Origin: Saccharothrix syringae
GTDB taxonomy: Bacteria > Actinomycetota > Actinomycetes > Mycobacteriales > Pseudonocardiaceae
Reading direction: 5' to 3'
NCBI RefSeq assembly: GCF_009498035.1
Contig: NZ_CP034550.1
Coordinates: 7,316,001 to 7,380,000, forward strand
Length of the DNA: 64,000 nt
Positions 1 through 8,160 of the stretch are shown piece after piece. The notes under the pieces are model-generated. The model was not told where the DNA came from, searched no databases, and saw only the letters and a program-made list of their open reading frames with translations. Position numbers and translations under genes: made by a program. The number at the start of each line of letters is the position of its first letter. Position 1 is the stretch's first letter.

Positions 1-595
1 TCAGCCCCACGGCGCGCCGCTCGGCGTAGGACATGTCGCCGCGCACCGCGGCGCACGCCTGCCGGGCGAGGTCGACGGGCTCGGTGGCGGTGAGCCCGGC
101 GTCCAGCGACATCCGCGCCAGCGCGGGCAGCAGCACCCGCAGCCCGTGCCGGAACCGCTTGCGCACCACCACGGCGTCGGGCCGGGCCTGCGGCAGCAGG
201 GTGGTCCGGCCGTCCAGCGCGGCCAGCTCGAACGCCAGGGCGTCGGAGACGAGCTGGGCGGTCAGCCGGTCGCACCGGGTGCGCGCGAACGGCGCCTGCT
301 CGACCGGGTCGTCCGGCGCGGGGAGCTGGAGCAGCGGCAGCGCCAGGTAGGTCGGGTAGTCGTAGCGCTTGTCCGGCTTGTCCAGCGCGGTGGTCAGGAA
401 GGCCGCGAGCGCCTGCACGTGGGGCCAGGGCCCGCGCAGCCCCGGCAGCAGCTCGCGCACGGTGGCCAGCAACTCCAGCAGCTCGGGGGCCACGAAGTGC
501 TTGCCGGCGCTGTGGTACTCGCGCACCACCGCGCCGTAGGGGAACCTCTTCACGTCCGGCGAACGCAGCCAGGACCTCAGCTCGGCGGTGGACAC
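1..595 (-). CDS. Unidentified protein, C-terminus cut by window edge
   Basis: An open leftward reading frame starts at GTG 595-593 and runs off the left edge without a stop, giving about 198 residues. It begins V-S-T-A-E-L-R-S-W-L. The start lies 2 bases after the TAG of the kynureninase-like gene, with a purine-rich stretch (GGAAGAGGGCGG) in the end of that gene as a likely ribosome site, so it is probably the third gene of the tryptophan operon. The visible part is soluble, rich in Leu, Ala and Arg, and has no signal peptide, transmembrane segment or motif I recognise. I cannot assign a function. Its position suggests a role with the tryptophan or kynurenine product. Coding confidence comes from the long open frame, GC-rich third positions and tight operon spacing. 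Confidence 0.6.
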   Translation of the reverse strand, partial: MSTAELRSWLRSPDVKRFPYGAVVREYHSAGKHFVAPELLELLATVRELLPGLRGPWPHVQALAAFLTTALDKPDKRYDYPTYLALPLLQLPAPDDPVEQAPFARTRCDRLTAQLVSDALAFELAALDGRTTLLPQARPDAVVVRKRFRHGLRVLLPALARMSLDAGLTATEPVDLARQACAAVRGDMSYAERRAVGL

Positions 596-597
596 GG

Positions 598-1767
598 CTA
601 CCGCCCTCTTCCGGCGGCCGGGCTCTCGACGGCAAGGCTCCCGGCGGCCGAGCGGACGTCCGCGACGGCTTCGCACAGCGCCACCACGTCGTCGAGGTTG
701 TTGTAGTAGTGGAAGGACAGCCGCACGACGTCGCCGCGCGGGCTGACCGACACGTCGCGCTCCGCGAGCGCGCGCGCCAGGGCGCCGGGGTCCCGGTCGA
801 CCAGGCCGATGTGCGCGCCGCGCCGGGCCGCCGGCAGCGCGCGCACCTGTTCCCCCCTGCCGGTCAGCAGGTCCGCGGCCAGTTCAGTCAGTTGCCGCAC
901 GTGCATACGCACCTCCGCGAGGTCGAGGGCTCCGATCAGACCTAGGGCGGCGTTCGCCGCGTAGCACGCGGGGATCGCCGGGGTGCCGGTCTCGAACCTG
1001 GTCGCCGCCCCGGGGAAGTCCAGGGCGGTCGGGTCGAACGCGAACGGGTCGACCCGGCCGAACCAGCCCGTCAGCCTGGGGAGGCGGTCGGTGAGCTCCG
1101 GCGACCGCACGTAGAGGAAGGCCAACCCGGGCAGGCCGGGCAGGTACTTCATGGCGCCGGCGACGAGGAAGTCGCAGTCCAGGTCGGACACCTCCACCGG
1201 GTGCACGCCGACCGCCTGGTAGGCGTCGACGAACACCGCGGCACCCGCCTCGCGCGCGAGCCGCGCGACGTCCTCGACCGGCATCCGCCGGCCGTGCTGG
1301 TAGGTCACCAGCGGCACCGAGACCAGGCGGGTGCGCCGGTCGACCAGGCGCTCGTAGTCCTCGGCGGTGGCGGCGTGCACGACCTCGGCGCCGCGGGGCC
1401 GTTGTGCCAGCCACACGTGCGAGACGGACGGGAACTCGTCGAAGGTGCTGACGACCTTCGGTCTCCTGGTGAAGTCCACAGTGGATACGATTTGGTAAGC
1501 GCCGGTGGAGGCGTTGGGCACGAGGGCGACCTGGTCGACCTCGGCGCCGATCAGCGCGGCGAAACCCGCGCGGGCGCGGTGGACCTCGTGCTCGAACGCC
1601 TCCCACGCGCCACCGCCCGCGGTCATGTCCTCGACCATGCGGTGCAGGGCGTCGTCCAGGTCCAGCGAGCGCGCGCCGAGGCTGCAACTGGACAGGTGCG
1701 TCTTGCGCCGCAGCACGGGGAACCGCTCGCGGAAGACGGTGGACGTGAGGGTCGTGGTGACGGTCAT
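598..1767 (-). CDS. Kynureninase-like class V PLP enzyme
   Basis: 389 residues, fold type I PLP enzyme of the class V aminotransferase/kynureninase/cysteine desulfurase group. The cofactor region reads F-V-D-A-Y-Q-A-V-G (Asp that binds the PLP nitrogen), then A-M-K-Y-L-P-G with the likely Schiff-base lysine, and the C-terminal part ends in a typical small domain. ATG at 1767 overlaps the TGA of the upstream tryptophan dioxygenase by four bases, so the two are translationally coupled. With the dioxygenase it would act on (N-formyl)kynurenine, giving anthranilate and alanine if it is a true kynureninase. No formamidase gene is visible here. The segment around the lysine (A-M-K-Y-L) differs from the usual kynureninase H-K-W, so a desulfurase- or lyase-like activity on a kynurenine derivative is possible. 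Family assignment is secure; the exact reaction is inference. Confidence 0.8.
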   Translation of the reverse strand: MTVTTTLTSTVFRERFPVLRRKTHLSSCSLGARSLDLDDALHRMVEDMTAGGGAWEAFEHEVHRARAGFAALIGAEVDQVALVPNASTGAYQIVSTVDFTRRPKVVSTFDEFPSVSHVWLAQRPRGAEVVHAATAEDYERLVDRRTRLVSVPLVTYQHGRRMPVEDVARLAREAGAAVFVDAYQAVGVHPVEVSDLDCDFLVAGAMKYLPGLPGLAFLYVRSPELTDRLPRLTGWFGRVDPFAFDPTALDFPGAATRFETGTPAIPACYAANAALGLIGALDLAEVRMHVRQLTELAADLLTGRGEQVRALPAARRGAHIGLVDRDPGALARALAERDVSVSPRGDVVRLSFHYYNNLDDVVALCEAVADVRSAAGSLAVESPAAGRGR

Positions 1768-2480
1768 GTCCGCCCCGTGGGCTGTTCGGCCATCGGGCCG
1801 GTGAGGGTCAGCTCGGTGCGGACCTGCCACAGCTCGGGGAAGAACTTGTGCGAGATCAGCTTCGCCAGCACGTCCACCGGCGTGCCCTGGGTGCCCACGA
1901 CCTGGTGGCCGATGACCCGGGTCGCCATCTTGTAGTGCCGCACCCGCCACAGCGAGATCCGCTCGTCCCACTCGATCATCGCCTCGGCCAGGCGCTGCTC
2001 CGCGCTGTCCACCTTGCTGCGGTACAGCTCCGCGAGGTCGATGCCGCGGCGGCGCACCAGCTCGTCGAAGACCCGGCCCAGGTGGCGGCTGTGCCGCTGC
2101 ACCGAGCGCCATCCCGGCGAGTCGGCGCCGGAACCGTGGCCCAGCACGGTCCGGATGGTCTGGAAGTCCCACGGGGACAGGTGGCCCATCATCTCCAGCT
2201 GGTTCGTCACCAGGTCGATGCCGAGCGCGGCCCGGCCCAGCAGCCGGATCGCGGTGTCCAGGTCGTCGGTGGTGATGCGGTCCGCCGCCTCGGCCACCTC
2301 GGCGCAGGCGAGCTTCAGCCACAGTTCGGTGGACTGGTGCACCACCTGGAACAGCAGCTCGTCGCGGTGCACCACCTCCTCCGGACGCCGTTGCAGGGAC
2401 AGCAACGCGTCGGTGCGCATGTACCTGGCGTAGTCGTCCCTGCCCTCGCCTGCCAACACCTGTCGGGAGTAGTCCTTCAT
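1764..2480 (-). CDS. kynA: Tryptophan 2,3-dioxygenase
   Basis: 238 residues, a normal length for the compact bacterial enzyme. It opens the indole ring of L-tryptophan with O2 and haem to give N-formylkynurenine in the cytoplasm. Family marks are visible: H-R-D-E-L-L-F-Q-V-V-H-Q-S-T-E-L-W near residues 38-54, with the substrate-side His and the E-L-W segment, then Q-L-E-M-M-G-H-L-S-P-W-D-F, and the C-terminal R-H-Y-K-M-A-T-R-V-I-G with the region that carries the proximal haem His. ATG 2480 opens the leftward operon; the downstream kynureninase-like gene overlaps by 4 bp. Such pairs supply kynurenine or anthranilate units to actinomycete natural products, or serve catabolism. The sequence does not say which. 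Confidence 0.92.
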   Translation of the reverse strand: MKDYSRQVLAGEGRDDYARYMRTDALLSLQRRPEEVVHRDELLFQVVHQSTELWLKLACAEVAEAADRITTDDLDTAIRLLGRAALGIDLVTNQLEMMGHLSPWDFQTIRTVLGHGSGADSPGWRSVQRHSRHLGRVFDELVRRRGIDLAELYRSKVDSAEQRLAEAMIEWDERISLWRVRHYKMATRVIGHQVVGTQGTPVDVLAKLISHKFFPELWQVRTELTLTGPMAEQPTGRT

Positions 2481-2599
2481 GCAGCGACCCCCACTGTCGC
2501 GTCGCCGGGTTGGCGATCACCACGGCGACGCTACGGAGCGCGCCTATCAGAAGGGTCTTCACCCGGCTCTCATCCGATTGCCCCGTCGCGGTGCGCGAC

Positions 2600-2628
2600 T
2601 TGAGGATTGCCGCGACCGCACGTGTACC
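2600..2628 (+). promoter_or_regulatory. Candidate promoter of the glycerophosphodiesterase gene
   Basis: TTGAGG at 2600-2605 and TGTACC at 2623-2628 are separated by 17 bp. The predicted start of transcription falls near 2635, just before the strong ribosome site GGAGGAGAG (2639-2647) of the gene that starts at 2652. It was found by eye only. Confidence 0.3.
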
Positions 2629-2651
2629 GCCGCCTCCTGGAGGAGAGCCCC

Positions 2652-3719
2652 ATGACGAGGATCGCAACACCGGCCCGGCTCGCTGCGGCGGCCGTGCTGC
2701 TGCTCCAGCTCGGCGCGGTGCCGCCGGCTGCCGCTCATCCGGGTCCGGAAGTCGCCGCCGGGCACGGCAGGCCGCTCGTCATCGGGCACCGCGGCGCGTC
2801 CGGTTACCGGCCCGAGCACACCGCGGGCGCCTACGAGCTGGCCGCCCGGATGGGTGCGGACTACCTGGAGCCCGACCTGGTGTCCACGAAGGACGGGGTG
2901 CTGGTCGCGCGGCACGAGAACGAGATCGGTGGTAGTACGGACGTGGCCGCGCACCCGGAGTTCGCTTCCCGTCGGACTACCAAGGTGGTTGACGGTTGGG
3001 AGATGACGGGGTGGTTCACCGAGGACTTCACGCTGGCCGAGCTGAAGACCCTGCGGGCGCGCGAGCCGCGGCCCTCGTTGCGGCCCGGGAGCGCGGCGTA
3101 CGACGGTCGGTACAGCGTGTTGACCTTTCAGGAGGTCATTGCGCTGGCTCGGCGGTTGTCTCGGGAGCTGGGTCGTCCCATCGGGCTGTACCCGGAGACC
3201 AAGCACCCGTCGTACTTCGCCGGCCTGGGGCTGCCGCTCGAACCGGCGCTCGTGCGCACGTTGAACGCGAACGGGCTGAACCACCGGGGGGCGCGGGTGT
3301 TCGTGCAGTCGTTCGAGTCGGACAACCTGCGGTGGTTGGACGGTCGGCTGCGCGTGCCGCTGGTGCAACTGGTGTGGGCGCCGGAGCAGGTGACGGTTGA
3401 GGCGCTGGCTGCGATGGCTGGTTACGCCGATGTCGTGGGGGTTGACCAGACCATGGTGATCCCTTGGGAGGAGGACGGCACTCTTGGGAAGCCGACGGGG
3501 TTGGTGCGGCAGGCGCATCGGGTGGGGTTGGCCGTGCACGCCTACACGTTCTCCGCGGAGAACGAGCTGCTGCCCGGGGCTTACCGGTCTTCGGCGGATG
3601 GTGCTGGGCGCGGGCGGATGGCTGATCTGTTGGAGGAGTACTTCGAGGTGGGGTTGGACGGGGCGTTCACCGATCACGTTGATTTGGGGGTGACGGCTCG
3701 GCGGCAGGCTCGGCGGTGA
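2652..3719 (+). CDS. Secreted glycerophosphodiester phosphodiesterase
   Basis: 355 residues. It hydrolyses glycerophosphodiesters to glycerol 3-phosphate and an alcohol, outside the cell. Residues 1-28 form a signal peptide: M-T-R start, a hydrophobic Leu/Ala core, and A-A-A-H as the cleavage zone. The catalytic GDPD signature follows as G-H-R-G-A-S-G near residue 45, P-E-H-T, then the acidic metal-binding part Y-L-E-P-D-L and the later R-H-E-N. A further acidic pair lies in Y-P-E-T-K-H, and the barrel ends with A-F-T-D-H. ATG 2652 is chosen because GGAGGAGAG stands 5-12 bases upstream; a start 45 bases earlier would add residues that do not fit a signal peptide. It is monocistronic and divergent from the tryptophan operon. 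Codon use is less GC-biased than its neighbours (many TTG and GGT). It is probably a housekeeping GlpQ-type enzyme. Confidence 0.9.
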   Translation: MTRIATPARLAAAAVLLLQLGAVPPAAAHPGPEVAAGHGRPLVIGHRGASGYRPEHTAGAYELAARMGADYLEPDLVSTKDGVLVARHENEIGGSTDVAAHPEFASRRTTKVVDGWEMTGWFTEDFTLAELKTLRAREPRPSLRPGSAAYDGRYSVLTFQEVIALARRLSRELGRPIGLYPETKHPSYFAGLGLPLEPALVRTLNANGLNHRGARVFVQSFESDNLRWLDGRLRVPLVQLVWAPEQVTVEALAAMAGYADVVGVDQTMVIPWEEDGTLGKPTGLVRQAHRVGLAVHAYTFSAENELLPGAYRSSADGAGRGRMADLLEEYFEVGLDGAFTDHVDLGVTARRQARR

Positions 3720-3864
3720 GGTCAGCTGCACGCTCAGCCGGGCTTCACGAGCTGCCCAGCCCCGAAGAGCACCCCCCACAGTCCCACCCAAAGCCCCCAC
3801 AGCTCAGAGCGCCGACCGCTCCGGCAAGACCCGGCTGATACGCCGCCGTCCTAGCGTCGGACCG

Positions 3865-6621
3865 GTGAAGATGCGGTGGCAGGTGACACGGTCGCGCGGC
3901 ACCCTGGTCGCGCTAGGCGCTGTCGTCGCGGTGCTCCTTGCCGCGACCGGGGTGTGGGTCTCCCGCGATGGTCCGACGACCCCCTCGGTGAAGGTCGAGG
4001 AGGGCTTTGTCGAGGTGGCCGGCGGGGTGTCGCTGGAGACCAGCCTGTTCCTACCCGAGCGGACCCCTGCGCCCGCCGTGCTGTTGGCGCACGGCTTTGG
4101 CGGTGACAAGCACAGCGTGGACACCGATGCGCGGGAGCTGGCCGAGGCCGGGTTCATCGTGCAGACGTACTCCGCTCGGGGGTTCGGGCGCAGCACTGGT
4201 CGGATCGGGTTGAACGATCCCGGGGCCGAGGTCGCCGACGCCCGGTACCTCGTCGACCGGCTGGCCGCGCGGCCGGACGTCGTGCTGGACGGGCCCGGTG
4301 ATCCGCGCATCGCCGTGTCCGGCGCGTCTTACGGTGGTTCTCTGTCCCTGCTGTTGGCGGGCACCGACCGGCGGATCGACGCACTGGTCCCGGTGATCAC
4401 TTACAACGACCTCGTGCAGGGGCTGTTGCCCAATGCGGCCTCCGAACGGCCGAGTGGGGGCACTACGCCGGCTTCCGGTGCCTTTGCCGCCAACGGGGTG
4501 TTCAAGAGTTCCTGGGCCGGGTTCCTCTACTCCATGGGCGTGGACTCCGTGGTGCCCTCCGAGGGCACCACGGAACCGGCGTCGCTCCAGGTCGGTGCCG
4601 ACCTGGCCGCGGTATGCGGGCGCTTCACCGAGGCGGTCTGCCGGGCCTGGACCGAGCTGGCCACGACCGGGGCGATGGGCGAGGACACCCTGCGCCTGCT
4701 GCGCACCCTCTCCCCCGCGTCGGTGACCTCCTCGATCACCGCGCCGACCCTGCTGGTGCAGGGTGAGCAGGACACCCTGTTCGGGCTCGACCAGGCCGAC
4801 GCCAACGCGCGGCAGATCACGGCTGCCGGCGGTGACGTGCAGGTGGTGTGGTTCGCGGGCGGGCACGACGGGGCGTACCCCGACGAGAAGTTGCGCGCCC
4901 GCATCGTCGACTGGCTGGAGTTCCGGCTCATGGGCACGGGCGCCAATCCTTTTGGTGCCTTCGAGTACGACGTGCAGGGTGGGATCACGCCGGAGGGCGC
5001 GCCGTCCACCCGGACGGTGCGGGCCGACTCTTACCCGGGGTTGCGCGGCGGTGCCACCGAGCGCCGGCGGCTGGAGCTGGCCGGTGGCGAGCAGGTGGTC
5101 ATCACGCCGCCCGGTGGGCTGCCCGCCGCGATCAGCGGGATGCCCGCGTTGAACGGCCGGTTGGCGCAGTCGCCCCTGGCGTCGCTGTTCGGCATGGACC
5201 TGCCGGGGCAGCAGGCCACCTTCACGTCCGCGCCGCTGGACGGCCAGTTGCTGGCCGCGGGCTCCGCCTCGATCCGGCTGCGGGTCTCGGCCGTGGGGCC
5301 GCCCGGTGAGGGCGTGCTGTTCGTCAAGGTCTTCGACCGCGATCCCAACGGCACCCGCGCGCTGCCCGGCAACGCGGTCGCACCGGTCCGGCTGCCACCG
5401 CTGCCCGCGGACGGTTCGCCGGTCGAGGTGACCGTATCCCTCGCGGGCATCGTGCGTCCCTTCGACAGCGGTCACGAGCTGCAGGTCTCGGTGGCCACCA
5501 CCGACCAGACCTACCGCACGCCCACCGTGCCCGCGTCCTACCGGGTGTCGCTGGCAGGGTCGGTGGAGGTGCCGGTGGTGGCGGCCGTGCCGATCGAGTC
5601 GTCCGCGCCGGTGGCGCAGTTGCTCGGCATCGCCGGGGTGCTCGGCGCGGCGCTGTTGCTCGCGCTCGTGGTCGGCTTCCGGCGCAGGCGCGTGCAGGAC
5701 TTCGACCCCGCGCTGGCCGGCACGCCGCTGGTGATCTCCGACCTGTCCAAGTCCTACACGAGCGGCTTCAAGGCCGTCGACGGGCTGTCGTTCCGGGTCG
5801 AGCGCGGCCAGGTGCTCGGGCTGCTCGGCCCCAACGGCGCGGGCAAGACGACCACGCTGCGCATGCTGATGGGCCTGATCACGCCGACCGGCGGGACGAT
5901 CCGGGTGTTCGGCCGCCTGGTGACGCCGGGCGCGCCGGTGCTGGCCCGGATCGGGTCGTTCGTGGAGAGCGCCGGGTTCCTGCCGCACCTGTCCGGCCTG
6001 GAGAACCTGCGCGCCCACTGGGCGGCGACCGGCAGGCCCGCCGAGCAGGCGCACCTGGAGGAGGCGCTGGAGATCGCCGGGCTCGGCGACGCGGTGCACC
6101 GCCCGGCGCGCACCTACAGCCAGGGCATGCGGCAGCGGCTGGCCATCGCGCAGGCCATGCTGGGCCTGCCGGACCTGCTGGTGCTCGACGAGCCGGCCAA
6201 CGGGCTGGACCCGCCGCAGATCCACGCGATGCGCGAGGTGCTGCGCCGGTACGCCGCGACCGGCCGGACCGTGCTGGTGTCCTCGCACCTGCTGGCCGAG
6301 GTGGAGCAGACCGCGTCGCACGTCGTCGTGGTGCACCACGGCCGGGTGATCGCGTCCGGCGCGGTGGACGAGATCGCCGCGGCGGGCGGTGCGGCGAGCT
6401 TCGCGGTCGACCGCCCCGAGGTCGCCGCCCTCGCCCTGGGCGCGATCCCCGGCGTGTCCGACGTGGTCGTCGACGGCGACGAGGTGCACGCGAACCTCAA
6501 CGGCGTGCCGTGCGGGGACGCGGTGGCCGCGCTGGTGGGCGCGGGCGTCTCGGTCGGGCGGGCCGGTCCCCGGCGCCGGCTGGAAGACGCGTTCCTGCAA
6601 CTGGTCGGAGAGGGATCATGA
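3865..6621 (+). CDS. Membrane-anchored S15-type hydrolase fused to ABC ATPase
   Basis: 918 residues with two enzymes in one chain. Residues 13-32 are an N-terminal membrane anchor. About 45-560 form an alpha/beta hydrolase of the CocE/X-Pro dipeptidyl peptidase (S15) group, with nucleophile motif G-A-S-Y-G-G near 152, acid in G-E-Q-D-T near 300 and His in G-G-H-D-G near 332, followed by a beta-rich S15 C-terminal domain. A second membrane segment lies near 585-606. About 622-918 are an ABC ATPase: Walker A G-P-N-G-A-G-K-T-T near 655, signature Y-S-Q-G-M-R, Walker B L-V-L-D-E-P. GTG 3865 may be leaderless, with a TAGCGT box ending 7 bases upstream; ATG 3871 is an alternative. The stop overlaps the permease ATG by 4 bp. 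Presumably the hydrolase lies outside and the ATPase inside. The transported substrate is unknown. Confidence 0.85.
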   Translation: MKMRWQVTRSRGTLVALGAVVAVLLAATGVWVSRDGPTTPSVKVEEGFVEVAGGVSLETSLFLPERTPAPAVLLAHGFGGDKHSVDTDARELAEAGFIVQTYSARGFGRSTGRIGLNDPGAEVADARYLVDRLAARPDVVLDGPGDPRIAVSGASYGGSLSLLLAGTDRRIDALVPVITYNDLVQGLLPNAASERPSGGTTPASGAFAANGVFKSSWAGFLYSMGVDSVVPSEGTTEPASLQVGADLAAVCGRFTEAVCRAWTELATTGAMGEDTLRLLRTLSPASVTSSITAPTLLVQGEQDTLFGLDQADANARQITAAGGDVQVVWFAGGHDGAYPDEKLRARIVDWLEFRLMGTGANPFGAFEYDVQGGITPEGAPSTRTVRADSYPGLRGGATERRRLELAGGEQVVITPPGGLPAAISGMPALNGRLAQSPLASLFGMDLPGQQATFTSAPLDGQLLAAGSASIRLRVSAVGPPGEGVLFVKVFDRDPNGTRALPGNAVAPVRLPPLPADGSPVEVTVSLAGIVRPFDSGHELQVSVATTDQTYRTPTVPASYRVSLAGSVEVPVVAAVPIESSAPVAQLLGIAGVLGAALLLALVVGFRRRRVQDFDPALAGTPLVISDLSKSYTSGFKAVDGLSFRVERGQVLGLLGPNGAGKTTTLRMLMGLITPTGGTIRVFGRLVTPGAPVLARIGSFVESAGFLPHLSGLENLRAHWAATGRPAEQAHLEEALEIAGLGDAVHRPARTYSQGMRQRLAIAQAMLGLPDLLVLDEPANGLDPPQIHAMREVLRRYAATGRTVLVSSHLLAEVEQTASHVVVVHHGRVIASGAVDEIAAAGGAASFAVDRPEVAALALGAIPGVSDVVVDGDEVHANLNGVPCGDAVAALVGAGVSVGRAGPRRRLEDAFLQLVGEGS

Positions 6622-7478
6622 GCGAAGTCCTGGACCTCGACGCGGAGCACGGGTTCCGGCCCTCCCGCACGCTCCGGCTCGGCGTGGAGCTGCGCAGGCA
6701 GTTGCGCCGCAAGCGGACGAAGCTGCTGCTGGGCCTGGTCGCGCTGCTGCCCGTGGTGCTGGTGGTCGCCTTCGGCGTGGGCGGCGACCCGGACCCGGAG
6801 CAGCGCGGCAGCACGTTCGCCGACCTGGCGGTGGTCAGCGCGCCCAACTTCGCGGTGTTCGGCCTGTACGTGGCGGGCTCGTTCCTGCTGCCGCTGGTGG
6901 TCGCCTCGTTCTTCGGCGACGCGGTCGCGGGCGAGGCGTCCTGGTCGACGCTGAAGTACCTGCTGGCCATCCCGGTGCCGCGGCCGCGGCTGCTGCGGCA
7001 GAAGGCGCTGGCCGCCGGTGTGCTGTCGACGGGCGCGCTGCTGCTGTTCCCGGCGATGTCGCTGCTGGTGGGCGTGGTCCGGTACGGCGCGGGTGACGCG
7101 ACCAGCCCGGCGGGTGACGCGGTGCCGTTCGGCGAGAGCGTGCTCGCGCTGGCCATCACCGGCGCCTACATCGTGGTGCAACTGGCGTGGATGGCCGGGC
7201 TCGCGCTGCTGCTGTCGGTGGTGTTCGACTCGCCGCTGGCGGCCGTGGGCGGCGGGGTGCTGGCGGCGGTGCTGTCGCAGATCCTGGACGCGATCACCGC
7301 GCTGGGCGCCGCGCGGGAGTACCTGCCGACGCACTACGCGTTCGCCTGGATCGACGTGTTCTCCGCGTCGGTGGACTGGACGAACATGGCCAACGGCACG
7401 CTGCTGTCGCTGGTCTACGCCACCGCGCTCGGCGTGCTGGCGGCCCGCCGGTTCAGCCGCAAGGACATCACCAGCTGA
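6618..7478 (+). CDS. ABC transporter permease (ABC-2 type)
   Basis: 286 residues with about six hydrophobic segments after a basic N-terminus (R-R-Q-L-R-R-K-R-T-K), typical of ABC-2 membrane subunits. It starts at ATG 6618, which overlaps the TGA of the hydrolase-ATPase fusion, so the two form a complete half-transporter pair. A long first extracytoplasmic loop (G-G-D-P-D-P-E-Q-R-G-S) follows the first membrane segment. Its job is to form the membrane channel for the fused ATPase. Substrate and direction are not known, although this class usually exports drugs, lipids or polymers. It ends at a long hairpin shared with the convergent flavin reductase gene. Confidence 0.85.
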   Translation: MSEVLDLDAEHGFRPSRTLRLGVELRRQLRRKRTKLLLGLVALLPVVLVVAFGVGGDPDPEQRGSTFADLAVVSAPNFAVFGLYVAGSFLLPLVVASFFGDAVAGEASWSTLKYLLAIPVPRPRLLRQKALAAGVLSTGALLLFPAMSLLVGVVRYGAGDATSPAGDAVPFGESVLALAITGAYIVVQLAWMAGLALLLSVVFDSPLAAVGGGVLAAVLSQILDAITALGAAREYLPTHYAFAWIDVFSASVDWTNMANGTLLSLVYATALGVLAARRFSRKDITS

Positions 7479-7481
7479 CCG

Positions 7482-7531
7482 GTGCGCCGGGTGTCCCGCG
7501 TCCCGGAAGGGGTTCAGGACACCCGGCGCAC
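7482..7531. terminator. Convergent hairpin between permease and flavin reductase
   Basis: A perfect 15-bp inverted repeat: left arm GTGCGCCGGGTGTCC at 7482-7496 and right arm at 7517-7531, with a 20-base loop. The right arm lies inside the last codons of the flavin reductase, so the hairpin can end transcripts arriving from both sides. There is no T-run. Confidence 0.6.
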
Positions 7532-8044
7532 GGCGTTGGCGGGACCGCGGCGGTGCCACACCAGGCCGCCGCCGTCGTTGTCCTCGGGGCTCGCCACCTC
7601 CACCACCCGGCCGAGCAGGATGGTGTGGTCGCCGCCGTCGCGGACGCCGTCCGGGGTGCAGACGATCCGCACCCGCACGTCGGTCAGCTCGGGCGCGGCG
7701 CCGTGGCGCACGCGCTGCCCGGAGAAGCGGTCGACCGGCGACGCGAACCGGGTGGCGAGGTCCTGCTGACCCGGTTCGAGCACGTGCAGGCAGAAACCGG
7801 CGGCGTTGACCACGAGGTCGTGGCTGTAGTTCGCCCGGTTCAGGCAGACCAGCACCAGCGGCGGTGACGCGGACAGCGAGCACACCGCGTTGACGGTCAG
7901 CCCGACCATCGCCCCGTCCGGCCCGTAGCAGGTCAGGACGGTCAGCGGGGCGGGCAGTTGGGCCATGGCCCGGCGGAACGTGGCCGCGTCCACCGAAGGC
8001 CGGTGCGAGTGCGCGAAAATCATTTCAGGTTCCACCGGAATCAC
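7514..8044 (-). CDS. Flavin reductase-domain protein
   Basis: 176 residues of the HpaC/flavin reductase-like (FMN-binding split barrel) family. It uses NAD(P)H to make free reduced FMN or FAD for a separate oxygenase. Visible family marks are F-R-R-A-M-A-Q-L-P-A-P-L-T-V-L-T near the start, T-V-N-A-V-C-S-L-S-A-S-P-P-L-V-L-V-C-L-N (flavin-binding core), and the conserved F-C-L-H-V-L followed by L-A-T-R-F-A. GTG 8044 follows a GGGGTG stretch; ATG 8023, with GGTGGA upstream, is an equally plausible start. It stands alone, convergent with the ABC permease and divergent from the FemX-like gene. Its oxygenase partner is not adjacent; flavin monooxygenases elsewhere in the window appear to be single-component types, so the partner is unknown. 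Confidence 0.85.
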   Translation of the reverse strand: MIPVEPEMIFAHSHRPSVDAATFRRAMAQLPAPLTVLTCYGPDGAMVGLTVNAVCSLSASPPLVLVCLNRANYSHDLVVNAAGFCLHVLEPGQQDLATRFASPVDRFSGQRVRHGAAPELTDVRVRIVCTPDGVRDGGDHTILLGRVVEVASPEDNDGGGLVWHRRGPANAVRRVS

Positions 8045-8160
8045 GCTAACCGCACCCCGTATCAGCCATCTCTCAAAAATTGCGTGAAATATCCCGATAA
8101 TGATCTGAGACCGAGGTGAGAGCGGCCCTGCATAGCTTCCTGAGCAGGGAGGTGTGCGGC
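8045..8160. promoter_or_regulatory. A/T-rich divergent promoter region
   Basis: The 116 bp between the flavin reductase and the first FemX-like gene contain the most A/T-rich patch of this area (8070-8105). A GATAAT box lies at 8096-8101 rightward. Leftward, TTCACG and TGATAC are 18 bp apart. GGGAGGTG just before 8161 is the ribosome site of the rightward gene. Exact promoters are not resolved. Confidence 0.35.

Noticed and set aside
4051..6600. An 849-codon minus-strand frame opposite the hydrolase-ATPase gene
   Set aside because: Composition is antisense noise; the plus-strand protein has a complete hydrolase and ABC ATPase.
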